Positions 34,925 through 43,999 of a stretch of 64,000 nucleotides of DNA are shown in pieces. The stretch is taken from the NCBI GenBank assembly GCA_019636755.1, contig JAHBWZ010000006.1, positions 62,001-126,000 on the forward strand, read 5' to 3'. The notes under the pieces are model-generated. The model had not been told where the DNA came from. It saw only the letters and a list, made by a program, of their open reading frames with translations, and made no database searches. Numbering within the stretch: the first letter of the stretch is position 1; every line of letters starts with the position of its first letter. A program made the translations under genes and the position numbers. Origin of the DNA: Phycisphaeraceae bacterium (GTDB lineage: Bacteria; Planctomycetota; Phycisphaerae; Phycisphaerales; SM1A02).

Positions 34925-35275
34925 ATGACCCCCAGGGAGGCTGCCGCGTGCTGCCGCCCGGTGGACGGCATGCTCGACCCGGCGATGTTCCGGGCCCTGG
35001 GCGATGCCACCCGGGTGGCGATCGTCGCCTGCCTGGTCAAGTGCGGCCGGGAGGCGTCGGTGACCGAAGTGGCCGAGTGCTGCCTGGTGGACCTCTCCGT
35101 GGTCTCCCGGCACCTGGCGCTGCTTGCCCGCGCGGGGATCCTCGAGTCGCGCCGTGAAGGGCGCACCGTGCACTACCGCGTTCGGTATGGCCACCTCTGC
35201 GACCAGTTGCGCCGTCTCGCCGACGCCATCGAGCAATGCTGCCCGCCCGGCGAAGCGACTGGAGCATCCTCATGA
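34925..35275 (+). CDS. arsR: ArsR-family transcriptional repressor
   Basis: 116 residues from the ATG at 34925; a GTG at 34898 would add nine residues but coincides with the predicted transcription start. The winged helix-turn-helix is clear: MLDPAMFRALGDATRVAIVACL, SVTEVAECCLVDLSVVSRHL (recognition helix), then LESRREGRTVHYRV. Cysteines at CC (residues 8-9), CLVKC and the ECC pair in the DNA-binding helix could bind As(III). The Cys-x-Val-Asp motif ECCLVDLS is like the classical ArsR ELCVCDL metal site. The stop overlaps the next ATG by 4 bp. It senses arsenite and derepresses the operon. Confidence 0.9.
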   Translation: MTPREAAACCRPVDGMLDPAMFRALGDATRVAIVACLVKCGREASVTEVAECCLVDLSVVSRHLALLARAGILESRREGRTVHYRVRYGHLCDQLRRLADAIEQCCPPGEATGASS

Positions 35276-36759
35276 GCACGTCGCACGCGGCTGTGCGGGA
35301 CCGGCGCCTCTCTGTCCTCTTCCTCTGCACCGGCAACGCGTGCCGGAGCCAGATGGCCGAGGGCTGGGCGCGGGCGCTCTGGTCCGACACGATCGACGCG
35401 CACTCGGCCGGCACCCACCCGCATGGACTCAATCCGCTCGCCGTCCGCGCCATGCGCGAAGCGGGCATCGACATCAGCCATCACCATTCGAAGCGCCCGG
35501 AGCAGATCAGCGCGCCGATCGACGTGGTCGTCACCGTCTGCGATGCCGCGCACGAGGCGTGTCCGGTGCTTCCCGGCGCCGTCGTCATCCATGCCGGCTT
35601 CGATGATCCGCCGCGGCTGGCCGCCGGCGCGCCGGACGAAGCATCCGCAATGGTCCACTATCGCCGTGTCCGCGACGAGATCCGCCGATGGGTCGAGTCG
35701 ATGCCGGACCTGCTTGCCCGGGCGCATGCCGATCTGGAACGATCCGGCGCCCCCACACCCACCCAGGAGATCCCCATGACCCGATCATCCACAGCGTGCT
35801 GCTCCACGCCCGGCTGCTGCAGCCCGGGCACGAGCGCCCCCGATGTGTCCCCCTCCGAAGCCGCCCGGCCCGCGACCGGCGCCGAGGTGGATCCGGAGGC
35901 TGTCCGCGAACAGGTGCGCGCGGGCTACGGCGAGATCGCACGGCGCGGATCGTGGTCGTCCGAGGGCACCAGGGCCGGGGATGCCGCCACCGGCTGCGCG
36001 CCGGGCGGCGGCTGCTGCGGACCGGCGACGTTCACGCCCGAGGCGCTCGCGGCTGCGATCGGGTACTCCAGCCAGGATCTTGCCCACACGCCCGACGGCG
36101 CCAACATGGGGCTGTCCTGCGGCAATCCGACGGCGATCGCCGCGCTCAGGCCGGGAGAGGTGGTCGTCGACCTGGGCGCGGGCGGCGGCTTCGACTGCTT
36201 CGTCGCCGGTCCGCGTGTCGGCGCGTCGGGTCGGGTGATCGGCGTCGACATGACGCCGGACATGGTCTCGCGGGCACGGAAGAACGCCGCCGCGTACCGC
36301 GCGCAGTCGGGTCTTGACAACGTGGAGTTCCGGCTGGGCGAGATCGAACATCTGCCCGTCGCGGATGCGAGCGTCGATGTCGTCATCTCCAACTGCGTGC
36401 TGAACCTTTCGCCGGACAAGCCGCAGGTCTGGCGCGAGATCGCCCGCGTGCTCCGCGGCGGCGGGCGCGTGGCGGTGTCCGACCTCGCGCTCATCCGTCC
36501 GCTTCCTGAGTCGGTCCGACAGGATGTCGAGGCGCTCGTCGGGTGCATCGCCGGTGCCGTCCTGGTCGAGGAGACGCGCCGGATGGCGCAGGACGCCGGG
36601 CTCGTGGACATCGTCCTGACGCCCAAGCCGGAGTACATCGACGCGATGTCCGGATGGGAGGACCCGCTCTACCGGCGGATCGTGGAGAGCCTGCCCGCCG
36701 GCACGAAGCCCAGCGACTTCATCACCAGCCTCGACATCTCCGCCCGCAGGGTGCGCTGA
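35272..36759 (+). CDS. Fused arsenate reductase (ArsC) - arsenite methyltransferase (ArsM)
   Basis: 495 residues in one uninterrupted frame. Residues 13-150 are a thioredoxin-coupled ArsC of the low-molecular-weight phosphatase fold: LFLCTGNACRSQMAEGWAR (CX5R loop) and VCDAAHEAC with two cysteines seven apart, as in S. aureus ArsC. The linker (about 165-190) has STACCSTPGCCSP, a possible arsenite site. Residues 205-495 are ArsM: VVDLGAGGGFDCFVAG (SAM motif), GVDMTPDMVSRAR and ISNCVLNLSPDK, with the methyltransferase cysteines in GCCGP, GLSCGNP and VGCIAGA. An internal AGGAG 8 nt before an in-frame ATG at 35776 could also yield free ArsM. It reduces arsenate to arsenite and methylates arsenite. 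Confidence 0.9.
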   Translation: MSTSHAAVRDRRLSVLFLCTGNACRSQMAEGWARALWSDTIDAHSAGTHPHGLNPLAVRAMREAGIDISHHHSKRPEQISAPIDVVVTVCDAAHEACPVLPGAVVIHAGFDDPPRLAAGAPDEASAMVHYRRVRDEIRRWVESMPDLLARAHADLERSGAPTPTQEIPMTRSSTACCSTPGCCSPGTSAPDVSPSEAARPATGAEVDPEAVREQVRAGYGEIARRGSWSSEGTRAGDAATGCAPGGGCCGPATFTPEALAAAIGYSSQDLAHTPDGANMGLSCGNPTAIAALRPGEVVVDLGAGGGFDCFVAGPRVGASGRVIGVDMTPDMVSRARKNAAAYRAQSGLDNVEFRLGEIEHLPVADASVDVVISNCVLNLSPDKPQVWREIARVLRGGGRVAVSDLALIRPLPESVRQDVEALVGCIAGAVLVEETRRMAQDAGLVDIVLTPKPEYIDAMSGWEDPLYRRIVESLPAGTKPSDFITSLDISARRVR

Positions 36760-36762
36760 TCC

Positions 36763-37887
36763 ATGACCGGCGCGCACGAGTGTGCCAGGTGCGAACCAGG
36801 GCGTCTGCCCTTCCTGGACCGGTATCTCACGCTCTGGATCTTCCTTGCCATGGCCGCCGGCGTCGCGCTGGGCCGGTATGTGCCGGGCGTCCGCGACGCC
36901 GTGGATGCGGTCACGGTGGGGACGACGAACGTCCCCATCGCGCTCGGCCTCATCCTGATGATGTACCCGCCGCTTGCGAAGGTGCGGTACGAGGAACTGC
37001 CGCGGATCTTCCGGGACTGGCGCATCCTGATCCTGTCGCTGGTCCAGAACTGGATGGTGGGTCCCCTGCTCATGTTCGGACTCGCGGTGCTCCTGCTGCG
37101 CGATCTCCCGGAGTACATGCTGGGCCTGATCCTCGTGGGACTGGCGCGATGCATCGCGATGGTGCTGGTCTGGAATGACCTGGCGCGGGGCAGCAGCGAG
37201 TACGCCGCGGGCCTGGTCGCGCTCAACAGCATCTTCCAGGTGCTGTTCTTCGGCGTCTACGCCTGGGTCTTCATGACGTGGCTGCCGTCCGTGATCGGGC
37301 TGGAGGGCGTGGCCGTCGACATCGGCATCATGGAGATCCTCGGCAGCGTCCTCGTCTACCTGGGCATCCCGTTCCTGGCCGGCATGGTCAGTCGGTTCGC
37401 GCTGCGCGCCCGCATGGGCGAGACGTGGTACCGCGGCGTGTTCCTGCCGCGCATCGCACCGGTCACGCTCATCGCGCTCCTCTTCACGATCGTCGTCATG
37501 TTCAGCCTGAAGGGCGACCGCATCGTGGCGATGCCGCTGGACATTCTCCGGATCGCGCTGCCGCTGTCGCTCTACTTCGTGATCATGTTCCTGGCGTCGT
37601 TCTTCATGGCGCGGCGGATCGGCGCGGACTACGAGCGCTCAGCGACGCTGGCGTTCACCGCGAGCGGCAACAACTTCGAACTCGCCATCGCCGTGGCCAT
37701 CGCGGTCTTCGGCATCGCCTCGCCGATCGCCTTCGCCACCGTCATCGGGCCCCTCGTGGAAGTCCCCGTCCTGATCCTCCTGGTCCGCGTCTCGCTGCGG
37801 CTGGGGCGTCGGTTCTTCCCGGCACCCCCGCCACCCCCGGCACCCACGGACGACCAGCGCCAAAGACCAGGCGCGATCCCTGTCTGA
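36763..37887 (+). CDS. acr3: Arsenite efflux permease Acr3
   Basis: 374 residues with about ten membrane helices. The family signatures are [18 protein letters not shown], the essential cysteine in [19 protein letters not shown] (fourth helix) and [20 protein letters not shown] near the end. The ATG follows the fused arsC-arsM by only a few bases, making it the third gene of the operon. It exports arsenite produced by the reductase domain. The proline-rich C-terminal tail is unremarkable. Confidence 0.95.
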   Translation: MTGAHECARCEPGRLPFLDRYLTLWIFLAMAAGVALGRYVPGVRDAVDAVTVGTTNVPIALGLILMMYPPLAKVRYEELPRIFRDWRILILSLVQNWMVGPLLMFGLAVLLLRDLPEYMLGLILVGLARCIAMVLVWNDLARGSSEYAAGLVALNSIFQVLFFGVYAWVFMTWLPSVIGLEGVAVDIGIMEILGSVLVYLGIPFLAGMVSRFALRARMGETWYRGVFLPRIAPVTLIALLFTIVVMFSLKGDRIVAMPLDILRIALPLSLYFVIMFLASFFMARRIGADYERSATLAFTASGNNFELAIAVAIAVFGIASPIAFATVIGPLVEVPVLILLVRVSLRLGRRFFPAPPPPPAPTDDQRQRPGAIPV

Positions 37888-38391
37888 CGGGTGCGACTGC
37901 CAGCCCACGCCGGGTTCCGGCGGACCCGCGGCGGCCTCACACGCCCAGGGCCCGGGCAGGTCCCGGCACACGCCCGGTGCAGGCCGCGGCGCGACCGTTG
38001 CCTGAAGACCCGCACCGGCCCGTACAGACACGTCTGGTCGCACCGCCCGGTCCGGAGGTGCGCCCATGAACGCCGCCGGCGCCAGCATGACGAGCGCGGC
38101 GGCCGCCAGCAGAACGCCCGCGCGTCCGTACGCCCGCCGGTCCCCATGTCCATCCCGCTGAACCACGCCACCGGTGCCGACTCCCATCACCGTCCCCTCG
38201 CCTGGCGCCCGGAGGCGCGGGCGCCGCGCCTCGCCGGATGCACCGGTTCCCGGATATACCATCCGCCGCCCGTGCCCCCGCCGACGGCCGCGGAATCGCC
38301 CGCGCACGCACTCGAGGTCACCCATGCCGCGCCTCGTCCGACACGACCACGATGGCCCCATCCGGCTGGATCCCGGCGAGGCACCGTCACC
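37888..38391. other. Intergenic region after acr3
   Basis: No supported gene. A minus-strand frame here includes the hydrophobic run GVLLAAAALVMLAPAAFMG but then continues as the complement of acr3, so it is not called. Confidence 0.4.
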
Positions 38392-39084
38392 ATGAGCGAC
38401 CGGGATCTCGAGGACCGCATTGCCGCGGCGCTCACGGAGATCGATGCCGAGACGCGCGCCTTCGGCGCGCGAACGGGCCTGGCGTGCCCGCCCGGTTGCG
38501 GCGCCTGCTGTCTCTCGCCGGACGTGGAGACCACGCCGGCCGACATGATCCCGATGGCCGGCGCGCTCCTGGACGCCGGTCATGCCGCCGCGGTGCTGGA
38601 TCGCCTGACCGACCGTCCGGGGCGCGCACCGTGCGTGCTCTACCAGCCCGACCCGCTGGATCCGCGCCGGGGCCGCTGCGCCATGTACGCACGGCGCCCC
38701 TCCATCTGCCGGCTCTTCGCCTTCGCCGGCCGGCGCGACGCCGAAGGGACGCCGCAGTTCACGCCCTGCCGGGTCCACATGGAGACGCTGCCCGACCGCG
38801 CGCGGACGGCGCGGGACGACGTCCGTGCCGGCACGATTCCGCTGCCGATCTTCGCCGACCACGCCGCCCGCGTGGCGATGCTCGCGCCCGGCGCCATGGC
38901 CAGGACCATGCCGATCAACGATGCGCTGCGCGGAGCACTGGAGAAGGTCGGCCTCGCGCGTCAGTGTGCCGCGATGGAGACGGCGAGCGCCCTGGCGGAC
39001 GCGTGCACCGCGCCCGACACGGACGATTCGCCCGGCTCCCCGCGCACGCCCCGACCGGTCCGGCCGATGCGCCCGGCGGCGTAG
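38392..39084 (+). CDS. YkgJ-family cysteine cluster protein
   Basis: 230 residues. The cysteine pattern of the family is present: CPPGCGACCLSPDVETTP at about 25-42, then RCAMYARRPSICRLFAF and TPCRVH. Eight spaced cysteines probably bind zinc or an iron-sulfur cluster. The second half is helical and less conserved, ending in a Pro/Arg tail. Function of the family is unknown. It follows the arsenic operon in the same direction, but 500 bp separate them, so co-regulation is unlikely. Confidence 0.8.
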   Translation: MSDRDLEDRIAAALTEIDAETRAFGARTGLACPPGCGACCLSPDVETTPADMIPMAGALLDAGHAAAVLDRLTDRPGRAPCVLYQPDPLDPRRGRCAMYARRPSICRLFAFAGRRDAEGTPQFTPCRVHMETLPDRARTARDDVRAGTIPLPIFADHAARVAMLAPGAMARTMPINDALRGALEKVGLARQCAAMETASALADACTAPDTDDSPGSPRTPRPVRPMRPAA

Positions 39085-39327
39085 CAGGCTGGAGAGGCGG
39101 ATGGCGGTGTCTGACACGAGCGCCGTGCGTCACGGCCGCGGCGCCATGCGCGCATGCCGGCAGAGGCGCCTCCATTCGCCGGGCGAGGGTCCAGGGCGGC
39201 GCAGCCACAATCGGCGGGCGCCCGGAGAGTCCGTCGACGGAACCTCCATGCGATCGGGCACCGCGCCCGGCGGTCAATCGTCAGGCACGCGCCGCCCCGC
39301 CCGGAGACCGCGCGGACGACCGGCCGG

Positions 39328-41448
39328 TCAACTCCAGTTGGAGAGCACGACGAGCAGGTCTCCGAAACTGACTTCGCAGTCCCCGTCCAGGTCCTCCGGA
39401 CACGATCCGCAGTCTCCGCACGGTCCCCAGGTACTCAGCAGGATGAGCATGTCCGTCATCCCCACTGTGCCATCGCCATCCAGATCGCCGGGCGCCGGCG
39501 GCGACTGCGCACAGCCGCCCGTGTTCACGATGTAGTGTCCCTGCGCGGAGCCGACGTAGGCCAGTCCATCCCGCAGCCGGAAGGACCGGGCCGCACCCAC
39601 GTCCGGCAGGTGCCGCTCGACGGAGACGTTCAGGAGATCCGTGCAATCCAGGATGAAGAGACCGCGCAGGGGCGTCCAGGCGCCGCTGGACGTCAGCACG
39701 AGCCGGTCGTCTTCGATGGCCTCGATCCGTACGGCCGCGATCGCGTCGAATGATCCGATCGACACAGGCTGCTGCGGCACGGACACGTCCAGCACCTCGA
39801 CCGTGGCGCCGCACTGATCACCGCCGCACCATCCCCAGCGGACGTACAGCCGATGCCCGGCAAGCGACAGCTGGGTGCCGTTGACCCGACGCGTTCCGAC
39901 CAGTGTCGGCGCCGACGGTGCGGAGAGATCGACGATCACGACGCCATTCACACCGATCGTGTACACCAGCGTGCCATCGACCACGATGTCGCTCGCCTCC
40001 GACACGGCGATCGAACCGACGATGACCGGACTCCCCGGCGCCTTCGTGTCGATGACGAAGAGCGTGTACTCGGCCGCAGCCAGCAGGTGGGTGCCGGTGA
40101 ACGCGAGCGCGGACACGACCGCGCCGCCCAGCCCGGGAATCCCTCCCAGGTCCACCGGCGCGGCGGGATCCGTGATGTCCAGCCGGCGCAGGCCGGTGTG
40201 GGTGGCGACGTACGCCACGTTCTGCGCCGCGGCCAGCGCGAAGATGATGGCACCCGTGTCGTATGAGCCCGCCAGCATCGGCTGCGTCGGATCATGAGCG
40301 TCCAGAATGTGGATCGTCGTCAGGCTCGGCCCGGAGCGCGTGACGAGCCGGCCGTCGGACAGGGCTGGCGCCACCGTGCTGCCCGCGGTGGGCTCGTGCC
40401 CCAGGATCGGATGCGCGGGGATCGCGGCGATGTCCAGCGTGTGAATACCGCCACCGGCGGCGGCGACGACCACGAGATCCCCGAGGACCGAGACGTCCAT
40501 CACCACCATCCCATCCTGCGACCAGGCGCCGGTGCGCGAAGGCGCGGACGGATCTGACACGTCCACCGTGTGAAGCCCGCCCTCCTGAACCGCCACGCAG
40601 AGCAGATGTCCCTGCAGTCGGACACGCCTGGGGTATGCGTCTCCGTGGATCTCACACTCGCCCCGAAGGAAGATGCCCATCGGATTGGTGCAGTCGAGGA
40701 TGCGCACCCGCGGCGACGAGCCCAGCGTCTGGGGCAGATACACCAGGGCGTCGCGCACCTCGAACTGCAGCAGGCCGCCGGCGCCGTGCACGAACAGCCC
40801 CAGCGGCTGCGGCGCGTGCGGCAGGGTCAGATCGATGACGCGCAGCAGGTTGACCGTGCTGACATAAGCGCGCGTTCCTTCCATGGCCACGAATGCTGAG
40901 AATTCCAGGAGCGGCAGCATCCCGATGACAGACGGCGCCGAGGGATCCGACACATCGACGACCCGCAGGCCCTCTGTGCCGGCCGCCACACAGGCGATGG
41001 CCCCGGACACGGCAACGTCATTCGCGTCCGCGATCGGCACCATGCCCATCGGGATCGGTGCAGACGGATTGCTGATGTCGACGATCCGCATGCCGCCGCT
41101 TCCGGCTGCCACGTAGAGCAGGTTCCCGTCCACGGCGACACGGACCGCGCTCCCGGCCATGGGCACCATGCCGAGAGGCAGAGGCGCCGCCGGATCCGAG
41201 AGGTCGAGGATCTGCACACCTGCGCTGCCACGCGCCACGATCGCCAGGTGGCCGACCTGCACCACATGCTGCGCCGAGAAGCCACTCTCGAAACTCCCGA
41301 GCGGAGGGGCGTGCGGGCAGAGCAGACCATCGGCCGCCGCCGGTGCGCTGACCAGCAGCGGGACGCAGAAGCACCAGAGCCGGGCGCAGGCCGACAAGGC
41401 ACCGTGACCACGACGGGATCCACCAGCGTGTACAGCGTTGACACCCAT
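39328..41448 (-). CDS. Secreted LVIVD-repeat beta-propeller protein with dockerin-like tail
   Basis: 706 residues from the ATG at 41448, which gives a signal peptide (LWCFCVPLLVSAPAAA, about 24-39). About a dozen LVIVD-type blades follow, each of the form VVDVSDPSAPSVIGML (for example VQILDLSDPAAPLPLGM, MRIVDISNPSAPIPMGM, VVIVDLSAPSAPTLVGT). The tail has two calcium-type repeats: GDLDGDGTVGMTDMLILLS followed by WGPCGDCG, and EDLDGDCEVSFGDLLVVLSN. It is probably an extracellular or surface propeller; the ligand is unknown. The tail is the same module as in the copper oxidase and beta-helix proteins of this window. Confidence 0.85.
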   Translation of the reverse strand: MGVNAVHAGGSRRGHGALSACARLWCFCVPLLVSAPAAADGLLCPHAPPLGSFESGFSAQHVVQVGHLAIVARGSAGVQILDLSDPAAPLPLGMVPMAGSAVRVAVDGNLLYVAAGSGGMRIVDISNPSAPIPMGMVPIADANDVAVSGAIACVAAGTEGLRVVDVSDPSAPSVIGMLPLLEFSAFVAMEGTRAYVSTVNLLRVIDLTLPHAPQPLGLFVHGAGGLLQFEVRDALVYLPQTLGSSPRVRILDCTNPMGIFLRGECEIHGDAYPRRVRLQGHLLCVAVQEGGLHTVDVSDPSAPSRTGAWSQDGMVVMDVSVLGDLVVVAAAGGGIHTLDIAAIPAHPILGHEPTAGSTVAPALSDGRLVTRSGPSLTTIHILDAHDPTQPMLAGSYDTGAIIFALAAAQNVAYVATHTGLRRLDITDPAAPVDLGGIPGLGGAVVSALAFTGTHLLAAAEYTLFVIDTKAPGSPVIVGSIAVSEASDIVVDGTLVYTIGVNGVVIVDLSAPSAPTLVGTRRVNGTQLSLAGHRLYVRWGWCGGDQCGATVEVLDVSVPQQPVSIGSFDAIAAVRIEAIEDDRLVLTSSGAWTPLRGLFILDCTDLLNVSVERHLPDVGAARSFRLRDGLAYVGSAQGHYIVNTGGCAQSPPAPGDLDGDGTVGMTDMLILLSTWGPCGDCGSCPEDLDGDCEVSFGDLLVVLSNWS

Positions 41449-41912
41449 GACACGGCGCTCCACCCCCCGATCACCACGTCGCCGGAATCGCGGCAGGCCA
41501 TGCCACGCATGAGGCCGGTGCCAACGCCCGGGCCGCCAGGGAGGGCCCGATCGTACCAGCGGATCCGGTCGATTCAAGGCCCGGCCGAGGCATGAGTCAG
41601 GGGCTGCCGCGTCACGACATCTGCTCCTCCTCGACCTGGTCGCGCACGCCGACAGGGGCTCGCGCCCACCTTGCTCCCATCACTCTCCTGTGGCGCCTGC
41701 CCGCGCTCCCGGAGCCCGCATGCCGGCGCTCGTACCGACTTCGCCAACATGCCCCGACACGCCTCGCGCGCCGGATCGCGGTCGGAGACAGCCCCGGCTC
41801 CATCGCCGAGGACGGCAGTGCCACAGTGCGCACCCCGCTCCCCCCCCCTCTCTGTGTCCTCGGTGTCCTCCCTGTGACTTCTTCCTGAGCGCCCGCCGGC
41901 ACGCCACCGCAT
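41449..41912. other. Intergenic region with TGTCC-type repeat
   Basis: No supported gene. At 41851-41888 a CT-rich stretch contains TGTCCTCGG TGTCCTCCC TGTGACTT, which on the other strand resembles the HREDTEDTE-type repeat seen between genes in many bacteria. Confidence 0.45.
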
Positions 41913-43757
41913 TCACCCCAGGTCCGCGTGCGCCCGCTCCAGCGCGTCTCCCTGTCGCTCGAGCGCCAGCAGCGCCGTGCGCAGCGGCCCGTGCCGGTCG
42001 GTCGCCAGCGCGTAGGGGCGTTCGCGCCGGGCGCCCTTGCGCCGGAGCAGCCGGAGAAGGGCGCGTCGCTCGGCTGCGGACCAGGAGGAAAGGTCGTCGA
42101 TCGCCAGCAGCAGGACCGCCAGTTCACGGAACGTGCGCCGTTCATCGGCCGGCCAGGCGTCGACGTCCCGGATGTCCAGCGCGCGACGCGCGACGCGCAG
42201 TGCGGCGGCCTCCGCGCGGGTCCGATCGCCCCGGAAGCGGCGGCCGATCAGGTGGGTGATCGCCAGCCCGACCCGGACGACGTCCGGCGTCGCGCGCTCC
42301 GGCGCACGGTCGTCCCCGCCGGAAGCCGCGCCGTCGGACGTCTCCAGTGACAGTTCAAGGCCCGATTTCGCCAGGCGCCGAAGCACCGCCGGCGTGGAGC
42401 GCCAGGTGCGATCCGCCGCGCGCCGCGCCCGTTCGCCGTCCGCGAGCCGCCGCGCGCCGGCATCGCGCGACCGGAATCCCAGCCGGTCATAGAACCAGAA
42501 CGCGCCGGATCGGATCGCCTCGGGGTTGTCCTGGCCGAACTGATACGGATCCACCACGAAGCGCCGCACCCGGAAGTGCTGCCGGTACGCGCGAAGGACC
42601 TGGCTGAAGATGAACGCCGACTCGCCGCCGCGGAACGTGTCGAAGATGTTGACGCCGATCTCGCAGCGGCCCATGAAGACCCAGCCGCCGCCGTAGGCGA
42701 CGGGCACGCGGTTCCGCGCGGCCATGAAGCCGAAGTAACTCTCCACGGGCAGCCGCCGCGCCGGCACCATGCCGAAGAGCGCGACGTCCACGCCTCGATC
42801 GAGATGCATCAGCGTGACTTCCGCCGGGTTGGCGTGCGTCGTGGGATCGGTTTCGCGGCCGCGGACAGCCAGCACGGCGCGTGCCGTGTCGATCACCTGG
42901 CGCGCCGCGTGCACGGGCAGCGGCCGCATCGCGGGAAGCGGTCGCTCGAGTTCAGCGCGGAGATCGACCTCCCGGCGCAGACCGCCGTCGCCGATGAACA
43001 GCGGCCGGGGCGGGAACCGCTGGTCCGTCCGGGCGCTGCCCGGCGCGGTCAGCGCCCAGCGGACGGGCATGTCGACGTGCTCCAGCAGCGCGTCGATGAC
43101 CTCCCCGTCCGCGCGCAACCGACCGCACTGCGCCATGAGCCAGTCACAGTCCGTGGGCACGATCGACCGCACGACGATCCCCCCGCTCCGCGCGCGTCCG
43201 GCGGCCCGGTCGCGCGCGGCGCGGCCACCCGCCCGCGCGAGATCGATCCATGCCTGCGTGGAGAGTCGCCTGGTGAGCAGACCGTCACGCTCCGGTCGCG
43301 CCGCGAGGAGGCCGAGGAGATCGTCGAACGCGCTGCCGAGCGCTGCGTCCTGCCACGCAAGCGCGACATCACCCGGGAACCGCGTGGAGAGCCCGCGCAG
43401 AAGCGTCAGCGAGAACGCGCCGTCCACCGTGGCGCCGGCGAGTCCGCTGCCGCGCGGCGGGCGCACCGCCGTCGCGCCGCGGCGCCGCGCCGTCGTCGCC
43501 GCCGGTCGCCGCAGGTCCCCTGCCATCGCGCCGAGCGCCTGCTCGGCCACGCGATGCGACGCGCGGTCCGTCGGGAACGCGGCATGGAACAGGAGCGCGT
43601 CGTGCTTCGCGAGCAGATCGGCCGGCGACCGGGGAAGCGCCGCCGCGAGCGCGCGGTGCAGGTCGGCCATCCGGTGGCGATGGGCACGATCGCCGGCCCG
43701 TCGCACGTCGGCGATCGTCCGGAGGAGTGTCTCCATGGCGGTGGAGGATGCGCGCAT
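41913..43757 (-). CDS. Large uncharacterised protein with a GNAT-like acyltransferase core
   Basis: 614 residues; not confidently assigned. The N-terminal 300 residues are helical and Arg-rich. Between about 300 and 440 there is an acyltransferase-like core with YFGFMAARNRVPVAYGGGWV, EIGVNIFDTFRGGESAFIFS and AIRSGAFWFYDRLGFRSRD. The last matches the C-terminal 'FYxrlGF' helix-strand of GNAT enzymes, and GGESAFIF replaces a standard acetyl-CoA loop. The C-terminal 170 residues are helical. A later start at 43736 is possible. It is divergent from the glycosyltransferase gene. Confidence 0.55.
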   Translation of the reverse strand: MRASSTAMETLLRTIADVRRAGDRAHRHRMADLHRALAAALPRSPADLLAKHDALLFHAAFPTDRASHRVAEQALGAMAGDLRRPAATTARRRGATAVRPPRGSGLAGATVDGAFSLTLLRGLSTRFPGDVALAWQDAALGSAFDDLLGLLAARPERDGLLTRRLSTQAWIDLARAGGRAARDRAAGRARSGGIVVRSIVPTDCDWLMAQCGRLRADGEVIDALLEHVDMPVRWALTAPGSARTDQRFPPRPLFIGDGGLRREVDLRAELERPLPAMRPLPVHAARQVIDTARAVLAVRGRETDPTTHANPAEVTLMHLDRGVDVALFGMVPARRLPVESYFGFMAARNRVPVAYGGGWVFMGRCEIGVNIFDTFRGGESAFIFSQVLRAYRQHFRVRRFVVDPYQFGQDNPEAIRSGAFWFYDRLGFRSRDAGARRLADGERARRAADRTWRSTPAVLRRLAKSGLELSLETSDGAASGGDDRAPERATPDVVRVGLAITHLIGRRFRGDRTRAEAAALRVARRALDIRDVDAWPADERRTFRELAVLLLAIDDLSSWSAAERRALLRLLRRKGARRERPYALATDRHGPLRTALLALERQGDALERAHADLG

Positions 43758-43999
43758 GGGTCCTGGCAGCTGCTCGGCGTACGACAGGCACCGCGCCTGT
43801 CCGGTCGGCGGATCTCGGCGCTCACCGCCGCACCAGCGCAGTCTACAGGTCCCCGGTCACCCGGCCGGACGGGGCATCGGCGCCGTCCGGGTCCGATATC
43901 CGGGTCGGCGCCCGGGTCCCGGGCGGACGGACATCGGATCCAATCGCCCACCATGGGCTCTCGCTCCACGCTACCTTTGCCGATCCTCCCGTTCCCGAC

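Noticed and set aside
37639-39117. Minus-strand frame with a hydrophobic segment near 38.1 kb
   Set aside because: The one membrane-like run is followed by the complement of acr3; there is no ribosome binding site or family match.
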